Shown: positions 24,314 through 32,904, numbered from the stretch's first letter. The stretch: DNA of 33,675 bases from an uncultured Prevotellaceae bacterium (GCA_946404865.1 CAMJFC010000032.1:1-33675); one strand, 5' to 3'. Notes: a model not told the origin generated them from the letters alone. Translations and numbers: made by a program.

Positions 24314-26605
24314 ATGAAACGGACATTGATGTTACTGTGCTGCCAGTGCCTCGTGGTGTGGTGCATGGCGCAAACGATACTGGCTGACGAGGCCTATGCC
24401 AAGGCGAAGTCGTTCATGAATACCCGTGGCAAGCAGGTGAGCAAGCTGCAGGTCAAAACCATTAAGATGGAAGGGCAGACGGACCCTGCCTGTTATGTGT
24501 ATAATACCCCTGCAGGCGACGGGTTCGTCATCGTTTCGGGCGACCGCCGCATCGACGGTGTCATCGGTTATTCCGACAACGGCTCGTTCGACGGACAATC
24601 CATGCCCGAGAATATGCGGGCGTGGCTGCAGGACTATGCCCGTGAGATAACGGCATTGCGCCAGGGTCTTGCCTCACCCCGGCGGGTGCCCACCCATGCT
24701 GCCATCTCACCGTTGGTCGCTTCGAAATGGGACCAAGGTACCGCGTCGGAGGATGGTGATGCCTACAACCAACTGTGCCCCACTATTGGTGGTGTGCATT
24801 GCATGACGGGTTGCGTGGCTACGGCCATGGCACAGATTATGCGCTACAACCGGTGGCCTACAGGCTATACGGAGGTCATCCCGGCCTATAAGTCGAATGA
24901 TAATTTGGGCACTCTCTCGGCTCTCTCTGCTGTGAAGTTCAACTGGAATCAAATGCAGGACAAATACCGTGGCACAGAGACCTCGACACAGCGTACTGCC
25001 GTGGCACGCCTGATGCGCTATTGCGGTCAGGCTTTGGAGATGGACTATGGCACGAAATCGTCGTCCACCACCTCCGACAAAGTGGCTATGGCGCTTCGCA
25101 CTTATTTCGGCTACGATACCAACACGCGTCATGTGGTACGTTCGGACTATACCGCTGAAGGATGGGATAAGCTGATTTACAATGAGTTAAAGGAGAACCG
25201 TCCGGTTTATTACCACGGCTCGTCAACGGGTGGCGGCCACGGCTTTGTGTGCGACGGCTACGATGGCAATGGCCTCTACCACATCAACTGGGGGTGGGAA
25301 GGCAAGCATGACGGCTACTACCGTCTGTCGCTGCTCAATCCCGACGGCGGCGGTACGGGGAGCAGCGGCACGGAAGACGGTTACACGATGAGCCAGGGTG
25401 CTGTCGTGGGCATCCGCCAACCCGTCAGTTTCGATGATGATATGCGCATCCTCTCGTTGGATGAATTGAACACCAGTGGCTCGACCATCGAGGCTGCCTA
25501 TTGGAACCGCACGGGCATGGACGGCACGTTCCAATACGGTTTCGCCTATCAGGAAATCAATACCGACGGCGACTCTTTCTGGCTGGATTATAAAACCGCC
25601 TCGTTCAACCCGGGAACGATACGCAGGCATAGTGTAGATGTGAACACGATGGATCTTGGCAGCGGTACGTATCGTTTCTACCCGTTCAGCCGCCTCGAGG
25701 GGGCTGACTGGTATCGTATGCAGGGCGACTTCGGTACATACGTCGAAGTGGTGATGAAAAACGGGGTGAAGCAGTCGATGTCGTATCATCCGCATGCCTC
25801 ACTGACGGTCAGCCATGAATGTGTGGGCAACCGTATTGTGAATATGCCGCAGGAGGTGAAAATCTCTGTCACCAATAAGGGTGAGGAGTTCAACGACCTG
25901 TTCTATCTGTTTGCTTCGAAGACCAACCAGAAAGGCGAATATGTGAATCAGACGAATATGGTGGTGGAAGCAGGGGCGACGGAACAAGGGAGTATGTTCT
26001 TCACTCCTACATCGACAGGGACATGGAAACTGTGGATTGACATCGATGAGGAGGGATCGCATGATCTCAGCCCCATCACCGTCGAGATTATCAGTGCTCC
26101 CACGGGTACGAACAATCTCTCGCTCGTCAGCTATACTGTCGATGTGGTGGGTGATGGTGTGAATGTGCAGGCGAAGGTGAAGAACAATGCCTCGCAAGGT
26201 TATTACCGTCCGGTGGGGTGCGCCATCTTCACCGAGGATAGTAACACGAGCATCGTGTTGCAAGAGTCGGGCAACCTCAATCTGGCCGCTGGAAAGACGG
26301 TCACGCTGGATTATCATTTTGAGGGACTGTTGCCCGGTAAGCAACATTATGCCATGGTGGCTCAATATAAAAAACACAGCGACACAAGCCTCTCCGTCTT
26401 TGGCAGCAGAATGTGGTTCGTCCCGACGGTGACAGGCATCGAGGCTGTGCCCGTTGACAATGCGACCTCGGATGATTCTTGGGAGAATCCTTCAGATGTC
26501 TATACCATCACGGGCACGCTCATCCGACCGCAAGCCACCTCACTGAAAGGATTGCCGCGCGGGGTGTATGTGGTCAACGGAAGTAAACGGGTGGTAGGAG
26601 ATTGA
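24314..26605 (+). CDS. Secreted C10-family cysteine peptidase (streptopain-like)
   Basis: This 763-residue protein has a signal peptide (VVWCMA|QTIL) and an N-terminal inhibitory propeptide of the Spi type (~20-125, including DGFVIVSGDRRIDGVIGYSDNG). The catalytic domain has Cys167 in CMTGCVATAMAQIM and His309 in GGGHGFVCDGYD, with the conserved NWGW (~325-328). This is the papain-like fold of SpeB, interpain and periodontain. Residues ~380-700 form beta-rich modules. The C-terminal part, ending YTITGTLIRPQATSLKGLPRGVYVVNGSKRVV, resembles the short C-terminal sorting/adhesion modules common in Prevotella exported proteins. It probably degrades host or dietary protein outside the cell after autocatalytic removal of the propeptide. 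It is monocistronic and ends 7 bp from the convergent M28 gene. Confidence 0.92.
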   Translation: MKRTLMLLCCQCLVVWCMAQTILADEAYAKAKSFMNTRGKQVSKLQVKTIKMEGQTDPACYVYNTPAGDGFVIVSGDRRIDGVIGYSDNGSFDGQSMPENMRAWLQDYAREITALRQGLASPRRVPTHAAISPLVASKWDQGTASEDGDAYNQLCPTIGGVHCMTGCVATAMAQIMRYNRWPTGYTEVIPAYKSNDNLGTLSALSAVKFNWNQMQDKYRGTETSTQRTAVARLMRYCGQALEMDYGTKSSSTTSDKVAMALRTYFGYDTNTRHVVRSDYTAEGWDKLIYNELKENRPVYYHGSSTGGGHGFVCDGYDGNGLYHINWGWEGKHDGYYRLSLLNPDGGGTGSSGTEDGYTMSQGAVVGIRQPVSFDDDMRILSLDELNTSGSTIEAAYWNRTGMDGTFQYGFAYQEINTDGDSFWLDYKTASFNPGTIRRHSVDVNTMDLGSGTYRFYPFSRLEGADWYRMQGDFGTYVEVVMKNGVKQSMSYHPHASLTVSHECVGNRIVNMPQEVKISVTNKGEEFNDLFYLFASKTNQKGEYVNQTNMVVEAGATEQGSMFFTPTSTGTWKLWIDIDEEGSHDLSPITVEIISAPTGTNNLSLVSYTVDVVGDGVNVQAKVKNNASQGYYRPVGCAIFTEDSNTSIVLQESGNLNLAAGKTVTLDYHFEGLLPGKQHYAMVAQYKKHSDTSLSVFGSRMWFVPTVTGIEAVPVDNATSDDSWENPSDVYTITGTLIRPQATSLKGLPRGVYVVNGSKRVVGD

Positions 26606-26612
26606 AGCAAAG

Positions 26613-27641
26613 CTATTTCTCTTCGCTATAAAGCACTTGCAGAATAGTCTGTCCCACCGCTTTCAGGGTGTTGCGGTCGATGTGGTTCATGTCGTCGTTG
26701 ACGGTGTGCCATGTGGGACCGAACGAACCTTGTTCGCAGTTGGGATAGAAGGGAATGATGTCGATGCAAGGAATGCCCGCCTTTTTATTCACAGGTACAT
26801 GGTCGTCGGTGATCTGACCGCCCCGTTGTTTGGGGAAGTAGTCGCTGTAGCCAACGGCACGTGCGGCCGCCCACACCTTTTCAACGATGGCAGGGGCAAA
26901 CTGGTTGGAGAATATTTCTTGGTAGAATGTGGCATTCTCGCCGCCCACCATGTCAAGCAGAATGCCGTAGGCGGGCTTGTTGCCGCCTGCCGGTTGATAG
27001 TGCTCTGACCAGTATTGCGCACCGAGAGCCCAAGATTCTTCGTTGCTCATGCCTGTCCACTGTGGGGTGCCCCAGTCCTCTGCGTCAAAACAGATGAAAT
27101 CGACGCCCACTTGCAGCGTGGTGTCATTTTGTATCAGCCGCGCCGTCTCAAGCATTACCGCCACACCCGAGGCGCCGTCGTTGGCTGCCATGACGGGCTT
27201 GCGCCAGTTGGTGCTGTCCGGGTCATTGTCTGCCCAGGGACGACTGTCCCAATGTGCGCACAACATCACCCGTTTGGGCTTGTCCGTGTGTGCCGATGCA
27301 ATGATATTCATGCACTGCAGAGGGGTGGCATCATAGCCGCGGAGCACCGCTTTTTGTGTGGTGACCTCGCATCCGTATTTCTCAAACTGCCGTGCAATCC
27401 ACTCGCCGCAGTCATCATGCGCCTTGCTGTTCATCGTCCGCGGTCCGAAGTCGCATTGTGCGGCGCAGAAGGCGAATGCAGAATCGGCATTGAACGTGGG
27501 TGCGTTGACGGCTTTCATCGGTGTGGATGACTCTCCCGATGTCTGCGTCTTGTTGCCGTTTTTGCAACTGGCGGCAGTGCAAAGGATAATCAAGGTGGCA
27601 GCCAGCAAGGGGAGGATAATGGTTTTCGGGGGATTATGCAT
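26613..27641 (-). CDS. M28-family lipoprotein, likely glutaminyl-peptide cyclotransferase
   Basis: This 342-residue protein has a lipoprotein signal: hydrophobic residues 7-24, then AAS|CKNG with Cys26 as lipidation site. The M28 zinc site is visible: HWDSRPWADNDPD (130-142), Asp155 in NDGASGV, Glu188 in CFDAEDWG, and His312 in TWHTVNDD. A single zinc set (Asp, Glu, His) and the HWDxRPWADxD signature fit the Bacteroidota mammalian-type glutaminyl cyclases rather than two-zinc aminopeptidases. The enzyme would turn N-terminal Gln of exported proteins into pyroglutamate in the periplasm. I see no promoter of its own; the C26-M19 gene lies 125 bp upstream in the same direction. An aminopeptidase role is the alternative. 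Confidence 0.85.
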   Translation of the reverse strand: MHNPPKTIILPLLAATLIILCTAASCKNGNKTQTSGESSTPMKAVNAPTFNADSAFAFCAAQCDFGPRTMNSKAHDDCGEWIARQFEKYGCEVTTQKAVLRGYDATPLQCMNIIASAHTDKPKRVMLCAHWDSRPWADNDPDSTNWRKPVMAANDGASGVAVMLETARLIQNDTTLQVGVDFICFDAEDWGTPQWTGMSNEESWALGAQYWSEHYQPAGGNKPAYGILLDMVGGENATFYQEIFSNQFAPAIVEKVWAAARAVGYSDYFPKQRGGQITDDHVPVNKKAGIPCIDIIPFYPNCEQGSFGPTWHTVNDDMNHIDRNTLKAVGQTILQVLYSEEK

Positions 27642-27766
27642 TTTTTTTGATGTCGTTGTTTTGATGTTGTTATTTTGATGTCGTCGTGATTTCGTGATAA
27701 CGTAATAACGAAATAACGAAAATCACGAAATAACGTCATCACATCATCACCTGATTAAAAAATGAT
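27642..27766. repeat. Low-complexity spacer with CGAAATAACG repeats and an inverted repeat
   Basis: GATGTCGTTGTTTT-type words and AATAACGAAATAACG words repeat through the gap. ATTTCGTGAT (near 27689-27698) pairs with ATCACGAAAT (near 27722-27731), giving a possible stem. It lies between two minus-strand genes and may be transcribed. Confidence 0.55.
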
Positions 27767-29599
27767 TCACTCTTTGGCGTTCTGAATTTGGGCCATGACA
27801 CGGAGCCAGTTGCCGCCCCAGATTTTCTGGATGTCGCGCTCACTGTATTTGCGGCGCAACAGATGGAGGGTGAAGTTGATGAGCTCAGAGGAGTCGGCGA
27901 TGCCTCTCACGCCGCCGTCACCGTCGAAGTCAGTGCCCAGACCCACATGTTCCACGCCCATGATACTGATGGCGTGCTCCAGGTGTTTGAGTGCGTCGAG
28001 GATGGTCGCCTCACCTTGTTTGCGCAGGAATCCGCCATACAGGGTGATGTGGGCCACACCCCCGCGTCGAGCCAGTTTCCGCATCTGGTCGTCGCTCAGG
28101 TTGCGGGGCACGTCGCACAGCGCCTTGCAGTTGGAGTGGCTGCATACGATGGGTGTCTTGCTGATGTCAAGCGCATCGTAAAAACTGCTCTCGGCGGCAT
28201 GGCTCAAATCGACCATGATACCCTGACGGTTCATTTCGTGGATGACCTGTTCACCGAATTTGCTCACACCGTGATGTGTTTCGCTGCCCTTGGCACTGTC
28301 GCAGATGTCGTTGTCACCGTTGTGGCACAGGGTGATATAGACCACGCCGCGCTGTGCGAAGTGGTGGATATTCTCGAGGTCGTGGTTGAGCGCCAGTCCG
28401 TTTTCGATGGCGAGCATGATGGAGCGGCGCCCCTTTCGCTTGTCGTCATAGAGCTCGGCGGGTGTGCGTGCGATGCTGATATAACGGTAGTTGGCCTTCA
28501 CGATATCTTCTATCTTGTCGAAGATGAGGTCGGCGTAGGCTTTCGGACTGTCCACATCGAAGTGTACTTTCGACGCGAACGTCTCTCCCATTTTGGGTTG
28601 TGGCAGATAGGCCGCCATGATGACGGCGTTTTGCCGTCCTTCCGCCATCTTGTGCATATCGACGAGGATGCGCGGGTCGCGCTGTTCGAAGTGGATGCCT
28701 TGGTGGAAGAACATGGGGGTGTCGCAGTGCGTGTCGAGTGTGAGGATACGCTGGTGCAGTCGTTTGGCCACATAGAAGTTGTTGGCTTGGTGTACGAGCC
28801 AGACAAAGAGTTTGAGTCCTTCCTCCTCGAGCCATTCGGGATGCCACTGCACGCCCATCATCGGTTTGTATTCGCTGCTCTCCATGGCTTCTATCACACC
28901 GTCGGGCGAGGTGGCCGTGACACGGAAGTGGGGACCGGGCTCGGAGATGGCTTGGTGGTGGAACGAGTTGACAAAAATGTTGTCGCTGCCGTAGATTTCG
29001 TGCAGCATGGAGTTTTTCTCGATGTTCACTGCGTGCGAGAAGAGGTTGCGGTCGCCGTCCTGACTGTGTTTGATGAGCGTTGTGGTGGCAACAGGTTCCT
29101 CTTTTCCCTTTTTCTGGGCTTTCTTTTTCTCCTCCTCGTCAGCGGGCCGTTGTTTCATGGCTGTCTCGATGTCTTGCATCACGGTACCGTCGAGTGCCAC
29201 GGCCATGGTCTGTATGCCCCTGCAGATGCCGAGGATGGGAATCTGCCGGTTATAGGCCAGTCGTGTGATGAGCAGTTCGGGCAGGTCGCGTGTGGCGTTG
29301 ATGCTGTGCAGTTGCGGGATGGGTTGCTGTCCCGACCACAGGGGGTTGATGTCGCCGCCGCCGGTGAGCAGCAGTCCGTCGATTTGCTCCAGCGTGTTGA
29401 TGATGACACTCTTGTCGTTGACAGGTGGTATGATGACGGGTGTGCCTCCGGCCGCCACCACTTGCTCGTAATATCGGTCGCGCAGACAAGCGTCGCCTTT
29501 GGCATAGTTGGCCGTGATGCCGATGACGGGTTTGTGCGCAGCCTCGGGGAAGGTGGCGTATATCTCGTTGAGGTGAGCTTTCAGGTCAAAGTTTTCCAT
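27767..29599 (-). CDS. Fusion of C26 gamma-glutamyl hydrolase and M19 membrane-dipeptidase-type domain
   Basis: This 610-residue protein joins two enzymes. Residues ~24-275 form a class-I glutamine-amidotransferase-like peptidase C26 (PuuD type), with nucleophile Cys126 in GICRGIQ and His253/Glu255 in GVQWHPEW. Residues ~285-605 form an M19 dipeptidase, with DTHCD (His291, Asp293), the bridging Glu of AIENG, DLSH, HSN and GLGTDFDG. The C26 half has a charged insertion ~152-169 (ADEEEKKKAQKKGKEE). There is no signal peptide, so it is probably cytoplasmic. The pairing suggests sequential cleavage of gamma-glutamyl peptides, for example gamma-Glu-X-Y split first at the gamma-Glu bond and then at the dipeptide (inference). 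It lies 9 nt after an Lrp/AsnC gene that probably regulates it. Confidence 0.9.
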   Translation of the reverse strand: MENFDLKAHLNEIYATFPEAAHKPVIGITANYAKGDACLRDRYYEQVVAAGGTPVIIPPVNDKSVIINTLEQIDGLLLTGGGDINPLWSGQQPIPQLHSINATRDLPELLITRLAYNRQIPILGICRGIQTMAVALDGTVMQDIETAMKQRPADEEEKKKAQKKGKEEPVATTTLIKHSQDGDRNLFSHAVNIEKNSMLHEIYGSDNIFVNSFHHQAISEPGPHFRVTATSPDGVIEAMESSEYKPMMGVQWHPEWLEEEGLKLFVWLVHQANNFYVAKRLHQRILTLDTHCDTPMFFHQGIHFEQRDPRILVDMHKMAEGRQNAVIMAAYLPQPKMGETFASKVHFDVDSPKAYADLIFDKIEDIVKANYRYISIARTPAELYDDKRKGRRSIMLAIENGLALNHDLENIHHFAQRGVVYITLCHNGDNDICDSAKGSETHHGVSKFGEQVIHEMNRQGIMVDLSHAAESSFYDALDISKTPIVCSHSNCKALCDVPRNLSDDQMRKLARRGGVAHITLYGGFLRKQGEATILDALKHLEHAISIMGVEHVGLGTDFDGDGGVRGIADSSELINFTLHLLRRKYSERDIQKIWGGNWLRVMAQIQNAKE

Positions 29600-29608
29600 G
29601 GTGTAGTC

Positions 29609-30082
29609 TTATTCTTCGTTGCTGACGGTTTTGACCGGTATTTCACGTTTGATGCTTTGTTCGAGCGAGATGAGCGTCTCCGTGGCCACTACGCCGGGGA
29701 TGGACTGCAGTTGGTTGTTGAGCAAATCCATCAGTTGCTCGTTGTCTTGCGCATAGAGCTTGACGAGCATGGTGTAGGAGCCCGTGGTGAAGTGGCACTC
29801 TACAATCTCCGGGATGTGGATGAGTTTCTCGACCACGCTTTTGTACATGTTTCCTCGTTCGAGTGTGATGCCGACATAGGTGCAGGTACTGTAGCCGAGG
29901 CTTTTGGGGTTGACGTTGAATCCGCTGCCCGTGATGACTCCGTCTTCGATGAGGTGTTGCACACGCTGGTGGATGGCTGCTCTCGATACGTTGCATTCTG
30001 CGGCTACATCTTTAAACGGAATGCGTGCATTCTTCGACAGAATGCTGAGTATTTTCCGGTCTAAATTGTCTATCTTTTCCAT
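29609..30082 (-). CDS. Lrp/AsnC-family transcriptional regulator
   Basis: Starting at 30082 (MEKIDNLDRKILSILSKNARI) the protein has 157 residues, the normal Lrp length. An in-frame start at 30145 lies upstream of the -7 box and is rejected. The N-terminal helix-turn-helix (PFKDVAAECNVSRAAIHQRVQHLIEDGVI, ~23-51) and the C-terminal ligand-binding RAM domain (~70-145, including GSYTMLVKLYAQDNEQL) are complete. Family members sense amino acids or small peptides and bind DNA as octamers or dimers. The gene is 9 nt from the C26-M19 peptidase gene, so it probably controls that enzyme in response to an amino acid. The effector cannot be read from sequence. Confidence 0.92.
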   Translation of the reverse strand: MEKIDNLDRKILSILSKNARIPFKDVAAECNVSRAAIHQRVQHLIEDGVITGSGFNVNPKSLGYSTCTYVGITLERGNMYKSVVEKLIHIPEIVECHFTTGSYTMLVKLYAQDNEQLMDLLNNQLQSIPGVVATETLISLEQSIKREIPVKTVSNEE

Positions 30083-30111
30083 ATTGATTGATTGTTTTGA
30101 CATTTTGAAAG

Positions 30112-30143
30112 CAAATGTACGCAGAATTATTGATTTGTGCAAC
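30112..30143 (-). promoter_or_regulatory. Promoter of the Lrp - C26/M19 operon
   Basis: The minus strand reads GTTG (30143-30140), 20 nt, TACATTTG (30119-30112). The -7 box is perfect; the -33 has one mismatch. The transcript should start near 30106, 24 nt before the ATG at 30082. The -33 end overlaps the terminator of the FKBP operon. Confidence 0.65.
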
Positions 30144-30184
30144 AAAAACGCCCGATTTTTTATAAAAACGGGCGATTTTTGTTG
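30140..30184 (-). terminator. Rho-independent terminator of the FKBP operon
   Basis: CGCCCG (30149-30154) pairs with CGGGCG (30169-30174), extended by CAACAAAAA (30140-30148) pairing with TTTTTGTTG (30176-30184) across one bulged base, with a 14-nt AT-rich loop. Read on the minus strand the GC stem is followed by TTTTTGTTG. It lies 14 nt after the last FKBP stop. Confidence 0.8.
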
Positions 30185-30197
30185 ATAAATGATTTTT

Positions 30198-31058
30198 TTA
30201 CTTCACCTCTTCCAACTCTACGGTGAAGATAAGGGCGGAGTAGGGGGGAATCTTTCCTGCCGGGCGTGAACCGTAGGCCAGTTCTTGCGGGATGTAAATC
30301 TCCCATTTGCTGCCTACGGGCATCCGTGTGAGTGCTTCGGTCCATCCCTTGATGACTTGCTTGGGCGAAAATTCGTTGGTCTGCGGGTCGCGTGTGTAGG
30401 AACTGTCGAAGACGGTGCCGTCGATGAGCCGTCCCTCGTATTTCACAACTACGCGGTCGTTCTCTTTCGGCACGGGTCCGTTGCCCTCGCGCAGCACTTT
30501 GTATTGCAGTCCGCTGGGCAGCGACACGACCCCTGCTTTCTTGGCGTTCTCGGCCAAAAAACGTTCTCCGGCCTTGCGGGCAGCGTTGCGGGCTTCGGTC
30601 ATCACCTCCTTCACCGTTTTGGCGTTCATCACGGTGGTGTCTTTTTGCAGTGAGGCAATGAAACCGCGGTGGAAGAGTGCGGTGTCGATGGTGTCGGTAG
30701 CCGCTTTCACTTCGCCGCCAATGCCGGGTATCATACGTTTGACGGCCATCTGTGCGATTTGCACGCCGGCACTATAGGCATTCAGATGCGGGTCGTTGTT
30801 CTGTGCCACCGCATCTTCATACCCACGGATGAAGTCTTCCATCTGACTCTCATCCACATTGAAATTCTGTTTGAGGAAGTCAAACAGTCCTTGTGTGGCG
30901 GTGTTGCCGGCTGCATAGCTGATGGAGTCGGCTGAAGTGGTGAGCACGACGGGCTGCTGTGTCTTGGTCTTTTTCTTTTTGTTCTTGTCGCCGGCAGCCA
31001 GGGGGTTGAAAGAGGCACCCGCCAAGATGGCGAGTGCCAAAAGAATGATTTTCTTCAT
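30198..31058 (-). CDS. Exported FKBP-type peptidyl-prolyl isomerase (third of three)
   Basis: This 286-residue protein has a signal peptide ([14 protein letters not shown]...PLAA|GDKN), a Lys-rich stretch (24-34), a helical Mip/FkpA-type dimerisation region (~40-170) and a C-terminal FKBP domain (~175-286). The domain shows [52 protein letters not shown] and [13 protein letters not shown], so the main active-site residues (Tyr, Phe-Asp, Val-Ile, Trp, Tyr) are kept. It would catalyse proline isomerisation and act as a chaperone for periplasmic proteins. It is the last gene of the FKBP operon, 34 nt after the lipoprotein paralog, and is followed by a terminator. Unlike the other exported proteins in the window, it does not have Gln after the cleavage site. 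Confidence 0.92.
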   Translation of the reverse strand: MKKIILLALAILAGASFNPLAAGDKNKKKKTKTQQPVVLTTSADSISYAAGNTATQGLFDFLKQNFNVDESQMEDFIRGYEDAVAQNNDPHLNAYSAGVQIAQMAVKRMIPGIGGEVKAATDTIDTALFHRGFIASLQKDTTVMNAKTVKEVMTEARNAARKAGERFLAENAKKAGVVSLPSGLQYKVLREGNGPVPKENDRVVVKYEGRLIDGTVFDSSYTRDPQTNEFSPKQVIKGWTEALTRMPVGSKWEIYIPQELAYGSRPAGKIPPYSALIFTVELEEVK

Positions 31059-31092
31059 GTTTCTTTCTTCAACTCATGAATGCTGAGTTCTT

Positions 31093-32049
31093 TTATTTCT
31101 TTTGTGGTGCAGGTTGGGTCTTGAGCTGCGGATTAACAGCCTTAGCGGGGTCTTCGATGCTCACCAGTTCAAGTTTGAAGATGAGTGCAGAGAAAGGCTG
31201 GATGTCCGGACCTTGCTGACGAGCGCCGTATGCTTTGTCGGCGGGGATAAAAACCTCCCAAGTGCTGCCCACGGGCATATTGAGCAGAGCCTCGCGGAAA
31301 CCGTCAATCAGGGCTCCCTGTGCCAGACTCATCTGGGTGGCCTGACCGCGCTGGTAAGAACTGTCAAACACCTTGCCGTCGATGGTCTTGCCTTCGTAGT
31401 TCACTTTCACCATGGCACCGTCTTGGGGCTTGGCTCCGGTACCCTCTTTGATCACCTTGTACTGAACGCCTGAAGGCAGGGTCTTCACACCCTCTTTCTT
31501 GGCATTCTCAGCGATGAATTTCTCACCATCCTCTTTGTTCTTCTTGTATTTGATGGCGTTTTCTTTCTCTAATTCAGCGTTCTTCTTGGCCATGATTTTT
31601 TTGTTGATAGCCTCGACCATCGGGTTGATGGCTTCCACCAGTAGTTCGGGGTTGAACACAGAGGTGTCCTTTCTCAGTCCGGCTTCCAGTCCGGCCACCA
31701 TATTCTGGTAAGAGAGGTGCATCGCAGAGTCGCCCATGAATACCTGACGGTTCAAGCCTTCTGCCATCTGTGTGCCGAGAGCGATACCTTTCATATAGGC
31801 TGCTTTCGATTTGTCGCCAGTGGCAAGGATGGCCGAGTTGATGCCTTTGATAAACTCATCTAAATAGATGGAGTCAATCCCGATTTGTTGGGTGGCATAC
31901 ATCTTGAGCTGACCACCGTTCAACTGTCCGAGGGCGTAACTGACGGAGTCCACATCATTTTTCAGATCGGCTTTGGGTGTCGATTTGCCGCAAGAAATGA
32001 ATGTTGCTGCCGATGCGGCGATGGCAGCGATAAAAAGAATCTTTTTCAT
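31093..32049 (-). CDS. FKBP-type peptidyl-prolyl isomerase lipoprotein (second of three)
   Basis: Starting at 32049 (MKKILFIAAIAAS) the protein has 318 residues; the open frame to 32097 only adds a tail that would hide the signal sequence. The lipobox is TFIS|CGKS with Cys20. A helical region (~35-185, with lysine-rich coiled-coil NAELEKENAIKYKKNKEDGEKF) leads to an FKBP domain with VKVNYEGKTIDGKVFDSSYQRG, LIDGFREALLNMPVGSTWEVFIP, AYGARQQGPDIQPFSALIF. Phe takes the place of Trp in the VIxGW block (LIDGFREAL), a common variation. A Pro/Gln/Lys tail (~300-318) is extra. It is probably anchored to a membrane facing the periplasm. It lies in the same operon as the other two FKBP genes. Confidence 0.92.
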   Translation of the reverse strand: MKKILFIAAIAASAATFISCGKSTPKADLKNDVDSVSYALGQLNGGQLKMYATQQIGIDSIYLDEFIKGINSAILATGDKSKAAYMKGIALGTQMAEGLNRQVFMGDSAMHLSYQNMVAGLEAGLRKDTSVFNPELLVEAINPMVEAINKKIMAKKNAELEKENAIKYKKNKEDGEKFIAENAKKEGVKTLPSGVQYKVIKEGTGAKPQDGAMVKVNYEGKTIDGKVFDSSYQRGQATQMSLAQGALIDGFREALLNMPVGSTWEVFIPADKAYGARQQGPDIQPFSALIFKLELVSIEDPAKAVNPQLKTQPAPQKK

Positions 32050-32105
32050 TGTTAATATTGTTGTTTTTGTCGTTTTTTTATTGTTTGGAGGTGTCATGCA
32101 ATGTA

Positions 32106-32175
32106 TCCTCTTACCTCTTACCTCTTACCTCATACCCCTTACCTCATACCCCTTACCTCTTACTTCTTACCCCTA
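32106..32175. repeat. CCTCTTA microrepeat between two FKBP genes
   Basis: About nine units of CCTCTTA/CCTCATA/CCCCTTA (7-8 bp) fill most of the gap between the cytoplasmic and lipoprotein FKBP genes. In the sense of these genes the run reads as purine-rich GGTAAGA units. The same family lies at 17683-17752. Confidence 0.75.
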
Positions 32176-32179
32176 TCTT

Positions 32180-32785
32180 TTATTTCACCTCAATCAGTTC
32201 CACGTCGAAAACCAATGCGGAGAAGGGGGGGATGGATGCACCTGCGCCGCCCTCGCCGTAAGCGAGACGGTAGGGGATGAAGAAACGGTATTTAGCACCC
32301 TCCTGCATCAGTTGTAATCCCTCGGTCCAACCCGTGATGACTTGGTCGAGCGGGAATTCGGCGGGCTCGCCGCGCTGGATGCTGCTGTCGAAGACGGTAC
32401 CGTCAATGAGGAATCCCTCGTAGTGGCATTTCACCGTGTCGGTGGCTTTGGGCTTGCGTCCGTTGCCCTCTCTGATGACTTGATATTGCAAGCCGCTGGG
32501 AAGGGTGATGACGCCTTCGTTCTTGGCGTTTTCCTTCAGGTAATTCTCACCAGCTTCCTTCGCTATTTTTCCACTGGCGGCACGCTCTGCGTTCATCTTC
32601 GCTTCCTTCTGGCGGAAATAGGTTTCTACGATGCCTTGCGCGTCGCGATGTGATACTTTCAATTCGTTGCCGGCTATCACGTCTTTGATGGCTGTGGCGA
32701 AATCATCAATGTTCAGGTCGTTGGCTCCCATCTGTTGCAGTTGATGGCCGATGCCCAACCCTAAAGCATAACTTACTTTGTCCAT
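32180..32785 (-). CDS. Cytoplasmic FKBP-type peptidyl-prolyl isomerase (first of three)
   Basis: This 201-residue protein starts MDKVSYALGLGIGHQL with no signal peptide. It has the N-terminal helical dimerisation region of Mip/FklB-type FKBPs (~1-85) and an FKBP domain (~90-201): [69 protein letters not shown]. All main active-site positions are present. It probably acts on cytoplasmic proteins or nascent chains. It is the first gene of the three-FKBP operon. A -7 box lies at 32825-32832, divergent from the sirtuin promoter. Confidence 0.92.
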   Translation of the reverse strand: MDKVSYALGLGIGHQLQQMGANDLNIDDFATAIKDVIAGNELKVSHRDAQGIVETYFRQKEAKMNAERAASGKIAKEAGENYLKENAKNEGVITLPSGLQYQVIREGNGRKPKATDTVKCHYEGFLIDGTVFDSSIQRGEPAEFPLDQVITGWTEGLQLMQEGAKYRFFIPYRLAYGEGGAGASIPPFSALVFDVELIEVK

Positions 32786-32824
32786 TTTGTTTAAATCTGA
32801 GGTCGTTTTGATTCAATTTGGCTG

Positions 32825-32832
32825 CAAAGGTA
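32825..32832 (-). promoter_or_regulatory. -7 box of the FKBP operon
   Basis: The minus strand reads TACCTTTG, a perfect TAnnTTTG, about 40 nt before the ATG at 32785. No TTTG is seen 19-21 nt upstream. It shares a short control region with the divergent sirtuin promoter. Confidence 0.55.
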
Positions 32833-32851
32833 CAATTTTTTCATGATTACC

Positions 32852-32883
32852 TTGTTATATTTGGAAAAAAAAGCGTAATTTTG
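32852..32883 (+). promoter_or_regulatory. Promoter of the sirtuin gene
   Basis: CTTG (32851-32854), 21 nt, TAATTTTG (32876-32883). The -7 box is perfect and the -33 has one mismatch. The transcript would start near 32890 and therefore include the whole 10-bp repeat array before the ATG at 33063. Confidence 0.6.
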
Positions 32884-32904
32884 TACTTTGTTAAGATTAA
32901 ACCC

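Noticed and set aside
27788..30064. Very long plus-strand open frame opposite the C26-M19 and Lrp genes
   Set aside because: It is antisense to two genes with intact catalytic and DNA-binding motifs, has no domain of its own and spans their intergenic gap. It reflects the codon bias of the true strand.
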